Below, piece by piece: positions 33,466-41,901 of a stretch of 50,456 bases of DNA. The notes beneath the pieces are model-generated. The model saw only the letters and a list, made by a program, of their open reading frames with translations, had not been told where the DNA came from and did no database searches. The position numbers were made by a program, and so were the translations under genes. The number at the start of each line of letters is the position of its first letter. Position 1 is the first letter of the stretch. The DNA is from Planctomycetota bacterium. GTDB taxonomy: Bacteria; Planctomycetota; Planctomycetia; JALXBF01. The stretch is from positions 1 through 50,456 of the forward strand of contig JALSID010000213.1 of NCBI GenBank assembly GCA_026981825.1, read 5' to 3'.

Positions 33466-34310
33466 AGCTCCCACGCGCGCTGTACGTCCGGTTCCTGCGC
33501 ATTGGCGAACTCGTCGTAGTTGAGCTCCAGAATCCGTCGCATGCGGCGCACCCAGTTGTAGTAAACGTCAGGCGTGGCAGCGCAATCTGGCTCGAGCGAT
33601 CTCGCCCGCTCGATGACGTGCTCTATGTCCACATGCTGTCCTTCCGAAATAAGCGGGCTCATGGCATTCCAGAGCCGCTCGATCGAGGGCCAGTCCGGTC
33701 GGAAGGCCCTGCTTCCGTCGGAATTCCACGGCACAGTAACTTCACAGGTGTGGAGGTAGTTGTGCCTCCGTCCCCCCGCGCAGCGTCGCAACGCCAGGTA
33801 GAGATTGCGCCGGAACTCGAACAGGTAGACCGCATAGAGATCCACCTGACGGCCCTTGGGAAGGATGGGCTGAATCAGACCGTGAAGTGCCGCAACCTGC
33901 ATGAAAGTCGCGAGACAGTGGCTCCCGTCGTCGGCTCCGTCCGACCAACCCTCCTCAGACAACTCATCGAAATCCGATCCGTCACCTCCGGTGCCGCCGG
34001 GCACATCGTCCGCCAAGCAAATCGTGCAACGATTCCTCCTAGTCAGGTCGAGGAGCCGGTTTTCCGCCACCTGCCGCACCCAGGCTTTGAACTGCTCAAG
34101 GGTAGCCCCTTCGGTATCGAACCGCCCCGCTTTCAGCTTTCCCAGGACGTGGTCCAGGACATCGTCGCACGCATAGGAGACGCGAGGAAACCGCTTGAGC
34201 TCCCCGTCGACGGTGGGGATGACGATCACCAAGACGCGACCTAGCGCTTCGTGGTCCCCCTCGAGGAACCCTTCGATCAACTGCCCAACGTCAATGTCCG
34301 TTTCCGCCAT
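33429..34310 (-). CDS. ECF-like RNA polymerase sigma factor
   Basis: A 293 aa protein. Residues ~9-95 match sigma-70 region 2: LIEGFLEGDHEALGRVL, then DDVLDHVLGKLKAGRFDTEGATLEQFKAWVRQVAENRLLDLTRRNR, which parallels the ECF pattern (D-x2-Q-E-x-F-x-K, ..FRAWLxxIAxNxxxDxxR). A long acidic linker (about 100-130) and a large middle region follow; the C-terminal VYYNWVRRMRRILELNYDE may be the recognition part of region 4, though degenerate. It is longer than the 160-220 aa typical of ECF factors. The ATG from 34310 has a GGAGGAGGGG Shine-Dalgarno. As first gene of the cluster it probably controls it or an associated regulon; that is inference. Confidence 0.75.
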   Translation of the reverse strand: MAETDIDVGQLIEGFLEGDHEALGRVLVIVIPTVDGELKRFPRVSYACDDVLDHVLGKLKAGRFDTEGATLEQFKAWVRQVAENRLLDLTRRNRCTICLADDVPGGTGGDGSDFDELSEEGWSDGADDGSHCLATFMQVAALHGLIQPILPKGRQVDLYAVYLFEFRRNLYLALRRCAGGRRHNYLHTCEVTVPWNSDGSRAFRPDWPSIERLWNAMSPLISEGQHVDIEHVIERARSLEPDCAATPDVYYNWVRRMRRILELNYDEFANAQEPDVQRAWELWKCIILKPKTT

Positions 34311-34852
34311 CTCACCCCTCCTCCGACATGGCGTTGCGTCGACTTTCCTAAGCACACATTCTAGCACCTGGCCTATCCCGCTGCCAAGTGGCTCCGGCAC
34401 CGTGCGCGCGGGACCAAGGGCCCGCCGGGTCAAGGGTTCCGTCCTCAACCACCCGAGCCACCGTGGCCAGTCTGGCCCCGCTGTCTTGCGCACCTCACCG
34501 CCTCAGATGCGCCCCCTCCGTTGACCGGCCGCAACGCACATCGAGGCAGGACAAACGGGAATGGGCCTGTCACAGGGCTTGCAAGCGCCACGACCGCTAC
34601 GTTAAAGTAGGGGTAAGCATGAACCTGCACGGTGAGCATTCCGAGCCCGGGGCAGCAAATGGTTCGGTAGGTTTTCACCTGCGGCTAACCGGCCGACGCC
34701 ACCGGTAGTGCCCCCGCTGCAGGGACGACCGATTCACCACGTTGCAGCCCCATGGGATTGGCGTGGTCGCCGAGCAGCACTGCTTCCTTGAGAGCAAACA
34801 GCGAAGGGTCTTCTTCTAACCAGGGCGCAACGCGAGGTGGAGGTCCCAACTC
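34311..34852. other. Intergenic region between operon and LamG gene
   Basis: About 540 bases separating the divergently transcribed sigma gene and the LamG/PEP-CTERM gene. It carries the promoter listed at 34358-34387. A 29-codon frame with a G-rich site before it (34619-34708, plus strand) is too short and featureless to call. Nothing else was recognised. Confidence 0.5.
34358..34387 (-). promoter_or_regulatory. Predicted sigma-70-type promoter of the sigma/Lon-CARF operon
   Basis: On the minus strand TTGGCA (34387-34382; 5 of 6 to TTGACA) is followed after 18 bases by TAGAAT (34363-34358; 5 of 6 to TATAAT). TG one base upstream of the -10 makes an extended -10. The expected transcript start is about 40 bases before the sigma gene ATG. 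This suggests the housekeeping polymerase starts the operon. No direct evidence of use. Confidence 0.5.
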
Positions 34853-35665
34853 ATGACGGGAACAGGTCGCATTGCTTCGGTGGGGGCAGGACTGGTTGTT
34901 CTCCTGCTGCATGGCATCGCATGTGGGGGCCTGATCGCTTACTATCCGCTCAATGGTGATGGGTCGGACGCCGGTCCCAACGGACTCGATGCCGTCGTGC
35001 TCCACAACGTCACGCCAGCGACAGACCGCTTTGGGAATCCCGGCGGGGCGCTGGAATTCAACGGTGTCGACTCCTACATCGAACTTCCCGCAAATTCTCT
35101 GTTCCTCCCCCACACCAGCCCAGGCGGTGTCATCCGCATCTCGGCGTGGGTGAAGGTGCTCGGGTTCGGCACCGATAGCCACATCCAACCTCGTCAGCCC
35201 GTGGTGTCGCTCGGTTTCTACGGTAACGGTTGGTCATACGCCATGTACGTGGTCGACCCCTCAGCAAGCCCCGCTTATGGTCAGCCACAGTCATGGGGTT
35301 CCAGTATCTGGCAAAAGAATGGCTCGGGACACAGCGAGATCACCGGACCGGCCAACAGTGTGCAGCTCAACCAGTGGACCTTTGTCGAGATTGAATACAA
35401 ATACAAGGAATTCAATCGAGTCTGGGTGAATGGGGTGCTGGTTGCCGAACAGACGAGCGGGTTCGTGGGCGAGCCAGGCGACACGACTCCTCTGATCGGT
35501 CCCTGGATCGGAGCACGGCGTGACGGCCAGTACCTCCGTGCCGTGATCGACGATGTCAGGTTCTACAATCACCCCACGCCCGAACCGGTGACCGTCGTCC
35601 TCTGGGGCCTGGGGGCAGCCGCGACGGTCGCGAGCAAGCGTCTGTTCGTGCGAGCCGGCTCCTAA
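34853..35665 (+). CDS. LamG-like secreted protein with PEP-CTERM-like tail
   Basis: A 270 aa protein. A signal peptide of about 24 residues is followed by a concanavalin/LamG-like beta-sandwich (GLIAYYPLNGDGSDAGPNGLDAVV, ALEFNGVDSYIELPANS, VRISAWVKV, LNQWTFVEIEYKY, WVNGVLVAEQ, AVIDDVRFYN). The C-terminus PEPVTVVLWGLGAAATVASKRLFVR has the Pro-Glu-Pro, hydrophobic span and basic end of a PEP-CTERM exosortase signal. LamG domains bind carbohydrate or protein. The ATG has GGAGG 9 bases upstream. It is divergent from the sigma-led operon and probably unrelated to it. Confidence 0.85.
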   Translation: MTGTGRIASVGAGLVVLLLHGIACGGLIAYYPLNGDGSDAGPNGLDAVVLHNVTPATDRFGNPGGALEFNGVDSYIELPANSLFLPHTSPGGVIRISAWVKVLGFGTDSHIQPRQPVVSLGFYGNGWSYAMYVVDPSASPAYGQPQSWGSSIWQKNGSGHSEITGPANSVQLNQWTFVEIEYKYKEFNRVWVNGVLVAEQTSGFVGEPGDTTPLIGPWIGARRDGQYLRAVIDDVRFYNHPTPEPVTVVLWGLGAAATVASKRLFVRAGS

Positions 35666-36187
35666 ACCAATCTCCACCAACTTCGGGCAGCCCTGCGCGG
35701 AATCTGTTCCCGTGCGTTGGCCGCTTGGCGGTCCGCACGGGTTTAGAAGCCGCCCGCGGCCACCGAACGACCGGGCCTTCGTAACTGCCCCGCATCGACG
35801 AAAAGTCGGCAAGCCCCTATCGTTCTGGCCGACGGTGCGATGGCAGCACAAGTGGTACCGTCCAAGGAGCGTGGTGCTCCTGCAGCCTGTGCCCCACCGC
35901 TTGCGAGGAGCACTGCCCCGCGGTCAGCCGGCACCGAAGCACGCACGGCCTGGCGTCCGATCGCAACAACGACGCCCGCACGTTAGCCCACCGCCGCGAC
36001 CTGGGCGCTCCGCCGTAGGCGTCGCGCCCCGTGTACGCATGTGGTGGTGAGACCAACGTCCGGTCGACACCCCCGCCGCTCGGCTCACAAGGTCTAACGC
36101 CGGGCGCACCTACCATCCGCTATACTGGCGCCCGCAGAGACAGCTCGAATCCCACCGAGCGCGGCTCGATCCCAATCGAGGTCCCAG
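35666..36187. other. Intergenic region, no feature seen
   Basis: About 520 bases of G+C-rich sequence between two plus-strand genes. Short open frames exist on both strands but none has a ribosome-binding site or recognisable product. No repeat or RNA gene was identified. Confidence 0.5.
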
Positions 36188-38278
36188 ATGCAGCGACTTC
36201 TATTCCTGAGCACCGTTGGAGCACTCCTGCTCCCCGCAGCACACGGTCCAGGGGCTTACGCCGCCGAGCTCAGGGCCGGCGCAGCGGCCGTCGACATCAC
36301 GCCGCACCGGTTCCCGGTGATCGTTAACGGCTACTTCCGCGAACGGACGGCCAGCGTCGCCCACGACCGACTTAAGAGCCGCGCACTCGTACTGGATGAT
36401 GGCAATACCAGGATAGCTATCGTTGTCGTCGACAGCCTCATGCTCCCCCGCGCACTGCTGGATCGCGTAAAAGAAGCCGCTTCCGCTCAGAGCGGAACCC
36501 CAACCTCACGCATCCTGATCGCCGCCACACACACCCATTCAGCCCCCTCGGCCATGGCCTGCCTGGGCAGCCGAGAAGATCCAAGGTACGTGCGGTTCCT
36601 GGAGCCGCGGATTGTCGCCAGCATCGTAGAGGCGTCCCGTCGGTTGGAACCGGCTCGATTGGGCTGGGCCGTGGTCGAGGTCCCCGAACTCAATCACTGC
36701 CGCAGGTGGATCCTCCGCCCCGATCGCATCGGAACCGACCCCTTCGGCCAGCGGACGGTGCGAGCGAACATGCATCCGGGTTACCGGAGCCCAAACCACA
36801 TCGGCCCTTCCGGACCCGCCGATCATCAGATGACGCTGCTCAGCATCCAGGCAAGAGACGGTCGCCCCATAGCCGTACTCGCGAACCTGGCTTTCCACTA
36901 TTTTGGACGGCCACCGGTCTCGGGTGACGTCTGCGGCCAGTTCGGCCCCCGCCTCGCGGAGAAACTCCGCGCCGTCGGCCTCGAGCCCCCTTTTGTTGGC
37001 ATGCTCTCGCAAGGAACAAGCGGTGACAGCATGTGGATGGATTACAGCCAACCGGGGCCCGCGTTCGATTTCGGAACCTACCTGTCGGCGGTGGTCGAAG
37101 CCGCTGCGCGGGCTTACCAGAGCATCACCTACCGGGACGCAGTCTCGCTCGCCATGGCAGAAACAACCCTTCGCCTCCGGCGCCGCACCCCAGACGAGCG
37201 TCGGTGGGCCTGGGCACAAGAGGTGCTCAAGAAGCTCGGCGAGCGCCCGCCGCGATCGATGGCGGAGATCTACGCGCGGGAGGCCCACTACCTCCGGCAG
37301 GAACCGGAACGGGAGTTAAAGCTCCAGGCGATCCGGATTGGCAACATGGGAATCACAGCAATCCCCAACGAGGTGTACGGGATCACCGGCATCAAGATCA
37401 AACTGCGCAGCCCACTGCAACCCACGATGAACATCGAACTGGCCAACGGTGCCGAAGGCTATATCCCCCCACCTGAGCAGCACCGCCTGGGGGGTTACAC
37501 AACCTGGCCGGCGCGCACCGCCGGCCTGGAGGTTCAGGCGGAACCGCGTGTGGTGGAAACACTGCTCCGCTTGCTTGAACAGGTCTCGGGGAAACCGCGA
37601 CGGGCCTGGCGAGAACCCGACTGCCCGTACGCTCGCAATGTGATGAAGCGCTCGCCGCTGGCCTACTTCCGCCTCGGCGAACTCAGCGGACCGGTCGCCC
37701 ATGACATGACCGGGCGCCATAACGGCACCATTGAAGGCAACGTGGCCTATTATCTGCCCGGGCCAGACCGGCCCGACCTGAAAGGCGGCCCCTGGGGCAA
37801 CCGCGGCATTCAATTCGTGGGGGGCCGAATAGTTGTCCCCCTCGATCGGCTCCCCACAAGCTACACCCTGGACTTCTGGTTCTGGAACGGTTTGCCCTCC
37901 GATGTTCGCCCCGTCACCGCCTACCTGATATCCGTCGGTGACCCGAAGGACCCGACGGTCGAGGGGTTGCACCTGGGAATCGGTGGCACCCACGAAGACG
38001 TCCCGCCGGGACGCCTCTTCGTGTACAGCGGCGACCGAAGCAGAAAGATCCTCGTGGGCAAGACCAGCTTGGAACTCCGCCGGTGGTACCACGTGCGGCT
38101 CGTGCGAACGCGCGAGCTGGTGCAGGTTTATCTGGAGGAAGCTCGGAAGCCTGAGCTGCAAGGGAAGCTCCCCTCGCTGCCGGCTGCTCAGGACGTAGCG
38201 CTTGTCCTCGGCAGTCGATGCGACGGCTTTGCTCCGCTCGAGGGACGTCTGGACGAAGTGGCCATCTTTGCGCCGTGA
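36188..38278 (+). CDS. Ceramidase-like hydrolase fused to a C-terminal LamG-like domain
   Basis: A 696 aa exported protein with a signal peptide at 1-26. Residues ~27-450 are the ceramidase-like catalytic part: VDITPHRFPVIVNGYFRERTA, THTHSAPS (about 113), NLAFHYFG (about 233), QGTSGDSMWMD (about 275, retaining the Ser-Gly-Asp loop), and the shared IKIKLRSPLQPTMNIELANGAEGYIPPPEQHRLGGY. Residues ~470-696 form a second domain of LamG type (LAYFRLGELSGPVAHDMTGRHNGTIEG, GIQFVGGRIVVPLDRLPTSYTLDFWFWNG, LELRRWYHVRLVRT, LEGRLDEVAIF). The fusion would target the hydrolase to a glycan or surface ligand. It is the longest of the four paralogues in the window. Confidence 0.88.
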   Translation: MQRLLFLSTVGALLLPAAHGPGAYAAELRAGAAAVDITPHRFPVIVNGYFRERTASVAHDRLKSRALVLDDGNTRIAIVVVDSLMLPRALLDRVKEAASAQSGTPTSRILIAATHTHSAPSAMACLGSREDPRYVRFLEPRIVASIVEASRRLEPARLGWAVVEVPELNHCRRWILRPDRIGTDPFGQRTVRANMHPGYRSPNHIGPSGPADHQMTLLSIQARDGRPIAVLANLAFHYFGRPPVSGDVCGQFGPRLAEKLRAVGLEPPFVGMLSQGTSGDSMWMDYSQPGPAFDFGTYLSAVVEAAARAYQSITYRDAVSLAMAETTLRLRRRTPDERRWAWAQEVLKKLGERPPRSMAEIYAREAHYLRQEPERELKLQAIRIGNMGITAIPNEVYGITGIKIKLRSPLQPTMNIELANGAEGYIPPPEQHRLGGYTTWPARTAGLEVQAEPRVVETLLRLLEQVSGKPRRAWREPDCPYARNVMKRSPLAYFRLGELSGPVAHDMTGRHNGTIEGNVAYYLPGPDRPDLKGGPWGNRGIQFVGGRIVVPLDRLPTSYTLDFWFWNGLPSDVRPVTAYLISVGDPKDPTVEGLHLGIGGTHEDVPPGRLFVYSGDRSRKILVGKTSLELRRWYHVRLVRTRELVQVYLEEARKPELQGKLPSLPAAQDVALVLGSRCDGFAPLEGRLDEVAIFAP

Positions 38279-38413
38279 GCCGTGCGGAGGGCCGCCGCGG
38301 CCGGAACACAGTGTGACGATGAGAAGGCACCGCACCGCACTGCTGGAAGCGACACCATCGGTGCCCATGAGGCGTCGCCACAGCCGCGCCGCCAGCAGGA
38401 TACGCCGTTGCGG

Positions 38414-38455
38414 CGCAACAAACATGCGGGTTGCGCCCAAACTTGCGCAACCCGC
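38414..38455 (-). terminator. Probable intrinsic terminator of the tRNA gene
   Basis: A perfect 11 bp inverted repeat, GCGGGTTGCGC at 38426-38436 and GCGCAACCCGC at 38445-38455, with an 8-base loop. Read on the minus strand, 5 bases after the tRNA 3' end, it is followed by ATGTTTGTTG, a T-rich tail. Position and structure fit factor-independent termination of the tRNA transcript. Confidence 0.7.
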
Positions 38456-38459
38456 CGAT

Positions 38460-38531
38460 TGGGCCCGGAGGGATTCGAACCCCCAACCAAAGGATTATGA
38501 GTCCCCTGCTCTACCGTTGAGCTACGGGCCC
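38460..38531 (-). tRNA. tRNA with CAU anticodon (tRNA-Ile2 or elongator tRNA-Met)
   Basis: A full cloverleaf: acceptor GGGCCCG/CGGGCCC (7 bp), D-arm GCTC..GAGC, anticodon loop CTCATAA with anticodon CAT, T-arm GGGGG-TTCGAAT-CCCTC and discriminator A. The 3' CCA is not encoded. The paired first base and the lack of three G-C pairs at the base of the anticodon stem argue against an initiator tRNA. The anticodon arm and variable loop look more like lysidine-modified tRNA-Ile2 than elongator Met, but this cannot be settled by eye. Confidence 0.93.
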
Positions 38532-38706
38532 GAACCGCCAAATTCTATGGGCGAACGCGCGCCGTGGCACGCCACTGGCCGCCGCGGCAGCGGATCGAAC
38601 GTTCCCTCGGCGTGATCTCGCCCACGGCGGACGACGCCGGGGCCGATGCCCGGCCACGCTTCTCGTCGGTCTCGTGTCAACCGATCCCATCGGTTCGCCA
38701 AATAGG

Positions 38707-40281
38707 TTAGTCGGCAAATCGGAAAGCGTACAGGTCCGCGTCACGCAGCTCGAAGCGCAGCCGCACCGCGCGGCCGTTCAACATACGAAGGGAACCGTCT
38801 GTCTTCCAGACCACTTGCCGCTCCAGCGTGTCGCCGAAAAGCACCTCACAATCCTCCAGACGGAACCCCCGTACGGGCAGTCCCTCAGGACTCTGGATCT
38901 CCACCCGGATGCCACCTGCAGCTCCCGTGGAGAAGTTCAGGAGCAAACGGTCTCCGCGGAACACAAGCGGTCGCGTCACGAGCTCTCCTCCGGCAAGCGG
39001 TCCGCGTACCGACACGAATCCATCGATGCGCAACGTGTAGCGACGCAGGGCGCTGCCCTTGCCGGTCCAGTAGCTTTCCGTGGCGTACAACGATAGCTCA
39101 TTCGGCGCGCCGGGCAAGTCGGAGCGCGTCTCCACGACATGCCAGGCGATGTACTGCTGGCCGTAGTTCCACGTCCCAGGCCGCTCGATCCCCGGGGGCA
39201 GAAACGCCTCGGGCCAACGTTCAAACAACAAGCCGTCGCGGCTGCTGATCAGCACGGCTTCCGTCAGCGCCGTGCCGTACCGGAGACTGGCCTGTGCGCG
39301 GAGCCGGCGGTGTTCCGGCTCAGGCAAAGCCTTCATCGAAGTCGACCATCCTCGTTCCACGTAACGCGTGGGGAAACCGATCAGGATGTGAGGCGCTCGG
39401 TAATAGGGCTTGATCTGGTTCGTGTAGAGGTGCTCTTCGCGGTCGTCGTTGAATCGCACGTCCTGTATCTGAGTCCAATGGAGGAAATCGGTGGAGACGG
39501 CGGTCCGGATCGCCCGATACGCTTTCGCGCTTGCCCCCTGACGGCGCGCCGCTGTGAAGATCCGCCAGTACGCCCGGTACAGCCCCCACACCGGGTCCCA
39601 GAATCCCAGGTTCTGCGAGTCGAACGCTCCCGCCGTGATGACGGGCAGCTCGGCCATCAGTTCCCACTTGAAGCCGTCCGGCGACTTCAGCGCCAGGAGC
39701 CCCTTCGGCCGGGCTGAGCGGAAGAACGCTTTGTACCTGGCATCAGGCTGAGCGCCCGGGTTCTCGTCACGGAACACAGCGGGGTGGCCGGCATCCACCA
39801 CGGCCGGCCCGATCGGGCCGCTGGCGAGAACAATGTTGTTGGCCTTAGAACCACGGAATTCGACCAGGCCCAGCCGCGGTTTTTCCCAATGGATGCCGTC
39901 GGAGCTTTCTGCGTAGCAACAGAACAGCGGATGAGCGTCCGTACGAAGTCTGCCGCCGGAGACGTCCAGGTGCCAGGCTTTGTAGTACATCCGATAGCGG
40001 TCGCGATCCTGAAACACGGAGTGATAGCCGCATCCGGACCCTTCCCATGGCGCGTCGTGAACCAGGACGAGTTCGCGAGGCACAGGCCGGTGCAGGACGC
40101 GCCGCGCCCCCCGCAGCGACTCGATCAGGAAGCCATCAACAAACAGCTCCAATCGCGACCCGATCTCCACCGGGCGATCGGTGCCGCTTGTGGCCCTCAC
40201 CGGGAGATTGAGACCGGTGACGGCCGCCCAGCCACCCAGGAGCCCCCCACAGAAGGAACGCCGGGACAGTTTTCTAGCCAT
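38707..40281 (-). CDS. Tat-exported GH32-like beta-propeller protein
   Basis: A 524 aa protein. A twin-arginine signal (RKLSRRSFCGGLLGGWAAVTGL) directs export of a folded enzyme. The body resembles five-bladed propeller glycosidases of the GH32/GH43/GH68 type found widely in Planctomycetes: HDAPWEGSGCGYHSVFQDRDRYRMYYKAW, CYAESSDGIHWEKPRLGLVEFRGSKANNIVL, SPDGFKWELMA, STDFLHWTQIQDVRF and ISSRDGLLFERWPEAFLPPG are repeated blade motifs. The C-terminal ~120 residues are a beta-sandwich (GGIRVEIQSPEGLPVRGFRLEDCEVLFGD). Catalytic residues cannot be assigned. AGGGAG 7 bases upstream fixes the ATG at 40281; the frame is open upstream without coding character. Confidence 0.82.
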   Translation of the reverse strand: MARKLSRRSFCGGLLGGWAAVTGLNLPVRATSGTDRPVEIGSRLELFVDGFLIESLRGARRVLHRPVPRELVLVHDAPWEGSGCGYHSVFQDRDRYRMYYKAWHLDVSGGRLRTDAHPLFCCYAESSDGIHWEKPRLGLVEFRGSKANNIVLASGPIGPAVVDAGHPAVFRDENPGAQPDARYKAFFRSARPKGLLALKSPDGFKWELMAELPVITAGAFDSQNLGFWDPVWGLYRAYWRIFTAARRQGASAKAYRAIRTAVSTDFLHWTQIQDVRFNDDREEHLYTNQIKPYYRAPHILIGFPTRYVERGWSTSMKALPEPEHRRLRAQASLRYGTALTEAVLISSRDGLLFERWPEAFLPPGIERPGTWNYGQQYIAWHVVETRSDLPGAPNELSLYATESYWTGKGSALRRYTLRIDGFVSVRGPLAGGELVTRPLVFRGDRLLLNFSTGAAGGIRVEIQSPEGLPVRGFRLEDCEVLFGDTLERQVVWKTDGSLRMLNGRAVRLRFELRDADLYAFRFAD

Positions 40282-40978
40282 GGCACAACTCCCTTCGTTC
40301 AGAAGCTCGCGGTGCAGCCCGCTGCGTTGCCGGGAGCCCGAGTAGCTGTCCAGCGCGCAGCTACCTGTGTGCCGGGCAGGCGAGCGCTCGGCAGCGGGTC
40401 GTCGTCTGCTTAGCCCACCCAATGCCCAGACCCCGCGTTCCCAGAGCACCTGTGGCCCGGGTAGAAAGCTCACCGGACAAGGCGATCACTCGCGACGGCC
40501 AACTTCTTCTTGCGCGACGGCGTGGTCGACCGGAAGCTGGTTGCGTTGCCCGGCCTGGAACAGCTCGCCACGGCAGCCAGTTGCTCCCGTTACGCAAGGG
40601 GGTGGCGTCGACAGTTGCCCAATGTTACATCTGCTGCAGCTCCGGCGACAGGACTTTCCCCTGCGCTGCCTCCGTCGCCAAGCCGGGTCGCAAAGGAGCG
40701 GAGCTGCCACCCCGGATCTGGACGTCACCGCGCAGGGTCTTCGGTCGTTGGCGGATGGAGCGTAGTGCAGGCGCGGCTGCTTCGCCGCGGCGACGGCGAT
40801 CCGGCCCCTTTCCAAAACCGAACCCGGTTAGCATTGCGCAGACGACAAGGCGCGTAAACCGACGAACTAGTGAGCTGTCCGTGGAGATCTGCCACCGATT
40901 CGACGCCCGTCCGCATAGCATTGCAGAATCGACCTCTGACCGAAGCAACGCCGCCGTGCAAAACGGTTCCGTCCAGCA
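40282..40978. other. Intergenic region, no gene seen
   Basis: About 700 bases between divergent genes. Several short frames are open on both strands, but none has domain content or a good start. A GCGGCGACGGCGATCCGG segment near 40782 recalls the G+C-rich palindromic units of the 8.0-9.4 kb island, but the match is weak. No RNA gene recognised. Confidence 0.5.
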
Positions 40979-41842
40979 ATGCAAACGAGCTCCACTGCCC
41001 CGCAAAGTGATTCTCGCCCCGATCAGAAGCCCAGGGCCGAGTTCATCTTCCTTGGCACAGGCACATCGCACGGGATCCCCATGATCGGGTGCGACTGCCC
41101 CGTCTGCCGTTCCAGCGATCCACGCAACCGCAGGACCCGCCCGAGCGTGTTGCTGGCCACCGAGCAGGGCAACATCCTCGTGGACACGACACCTGAGCTG
41201 CGCATCCAACTGCTACGCGAACGGATCGGCAGAGTGCATGCCGTACTGTACACACACGCTCACGCCGATCACATCCACGGCTTCGATGACCTCCGCGTCT
41301 TCCCTGTGTACCTCGGCGCCCCCCTGCCCATCTACTGCGACGAACGGGTTGCACGACGCTTGAAAGAGAGCTTTTCGTACGCCTTCGCCGAAGAAGCGGC
41401 CTACCTTGGCGTCGGAGCGATTCCCCAGGTTCACATCGTGATGATCAGGCCAGACGAGCCGTTCGAAGTGCGGGGGCTGCGTGTGCAACCGGTTCCCCTG
41501 CTGCACGGCCGTTTGCCTATCCTCGGGTTTCGCTTCGGCAAGATCGCGTACTGCACCGACGTAAGCGAGATCCCTCAAGCATCAATGGACCTGCTGCGTG
41601 ATCTCGAGGTCCTCGTCCTGGATGCCCTCCGCCATCGCCCCCACCCCACCCACTTCTCCATCCAACAAGCACTCGAGATCATCGAACGGCTCGCTCCACG
41701 AAGGGCCTATCTGACGCACATGTGCCATCACGTCGACCATGCCCAGCTCGAACGCGAGCTTCCCCCTCACGTCCGTCCCGCCTATGACGGGCTCAGACTC
41801 GATGTAGCCGACCTGGTCGAATGGACTGTCATCACGCCATGA
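40979..41842 (+). CDS. PhnP-like metallo-beta-lactamase-fold hydrolase
   Basis: A 287 aa MBL-fold enzyme. The binuclear metal motif is HAHADH (93-98); further ligands are His in LLHGRLPILG, Asp in YCTDVSE and the His region HMCHHVDH. The N-terminal GTGTSHGIPMIGCDCPVC carries the Cys-rich structural zinc site typical of the PhnP/lipoate-ligase-associated branch, whose characterised member PhnP opens ribosyl cyclic phosphate. Without phn genes nearby, only a cyclic-phosphodiester hydrolase role can be suggested. The start is the first in-frame ATG, with a weak Shine-Dalgarno; the first ~20 residues are polar and may be disordered. It is convergent with the bisphosphate nucleotidase. Confidence 0.87.
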   Translation: MQTSSTAPQSDSRPDQKPRAEFIFLGTGTSHGIPMIGCDCPVCRSSDPRNRRTRPSVLLATEQGNILVDTTPELRIQLLRERIGRVHAVLYTHAHADHIHGFDDLRVFPVYLGAPLPIYCDERVARRLKESFSYAFAEEAAYLGVGAIPQVHIVMIRPDEPFEVRGLRVQPVPLLHGRLPILGFRFGKIAYCTDVSEIPQASMDLLRDLEVLVLDALRHRPHPTHFSIQQALEIIERLAPRRAYLTHMCHHVDHAQLERELPPHVRPAYDGLRLDVADLVEWTVITP

Positions 41843-41901
41843 CTCAGGCAGGTCGGTCAAGCCTGAGGGAATTGACGGCTTTCTGTCGCCACTTAGGCCG
41901 C

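Larger units (their letters stand above)
20075..34310 (-). other. Eight-gene putative signalling/defence operon (sigma - Lon/CARF - helicase - AAA+)
   Basis: Eight minus-strand genes, from the sigma factor at 34310 down to the ClpB-like ATPase ending at 20075. The last four are spaced by 27 bases, about 227 bases and an 11-base overlap; the 409 aa and Lon/CARF genes are 3 bases apart; the sigma and 276 aa genes overlap by 37 bases. The larger gaps are 457 bases before the 409 aa gene and 172 bases before the helicase. A sigma-70-type promoter precedes the first gene. The gene set joins a regulatory half (sigma, protease, sensor) to an effector half (helicase, coiled coil, unfoldase). No cas genes, transposase or restriction genes are present. 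Unity as one system is inferred from co-orientation and spacing. Confidence 0.65.

Noticed and set aside
34619..34708. 29-codon frame with a G-rich leader upstream of the LamG gene
   Set aside because: Too short and without recognisable features to separate from chance.
40766..40810. Copy of the 8 kb palindromic repeat
   Set aside because: Only a short GCGGCGACGGCG core matches, which is expected by chance at this G+C content.
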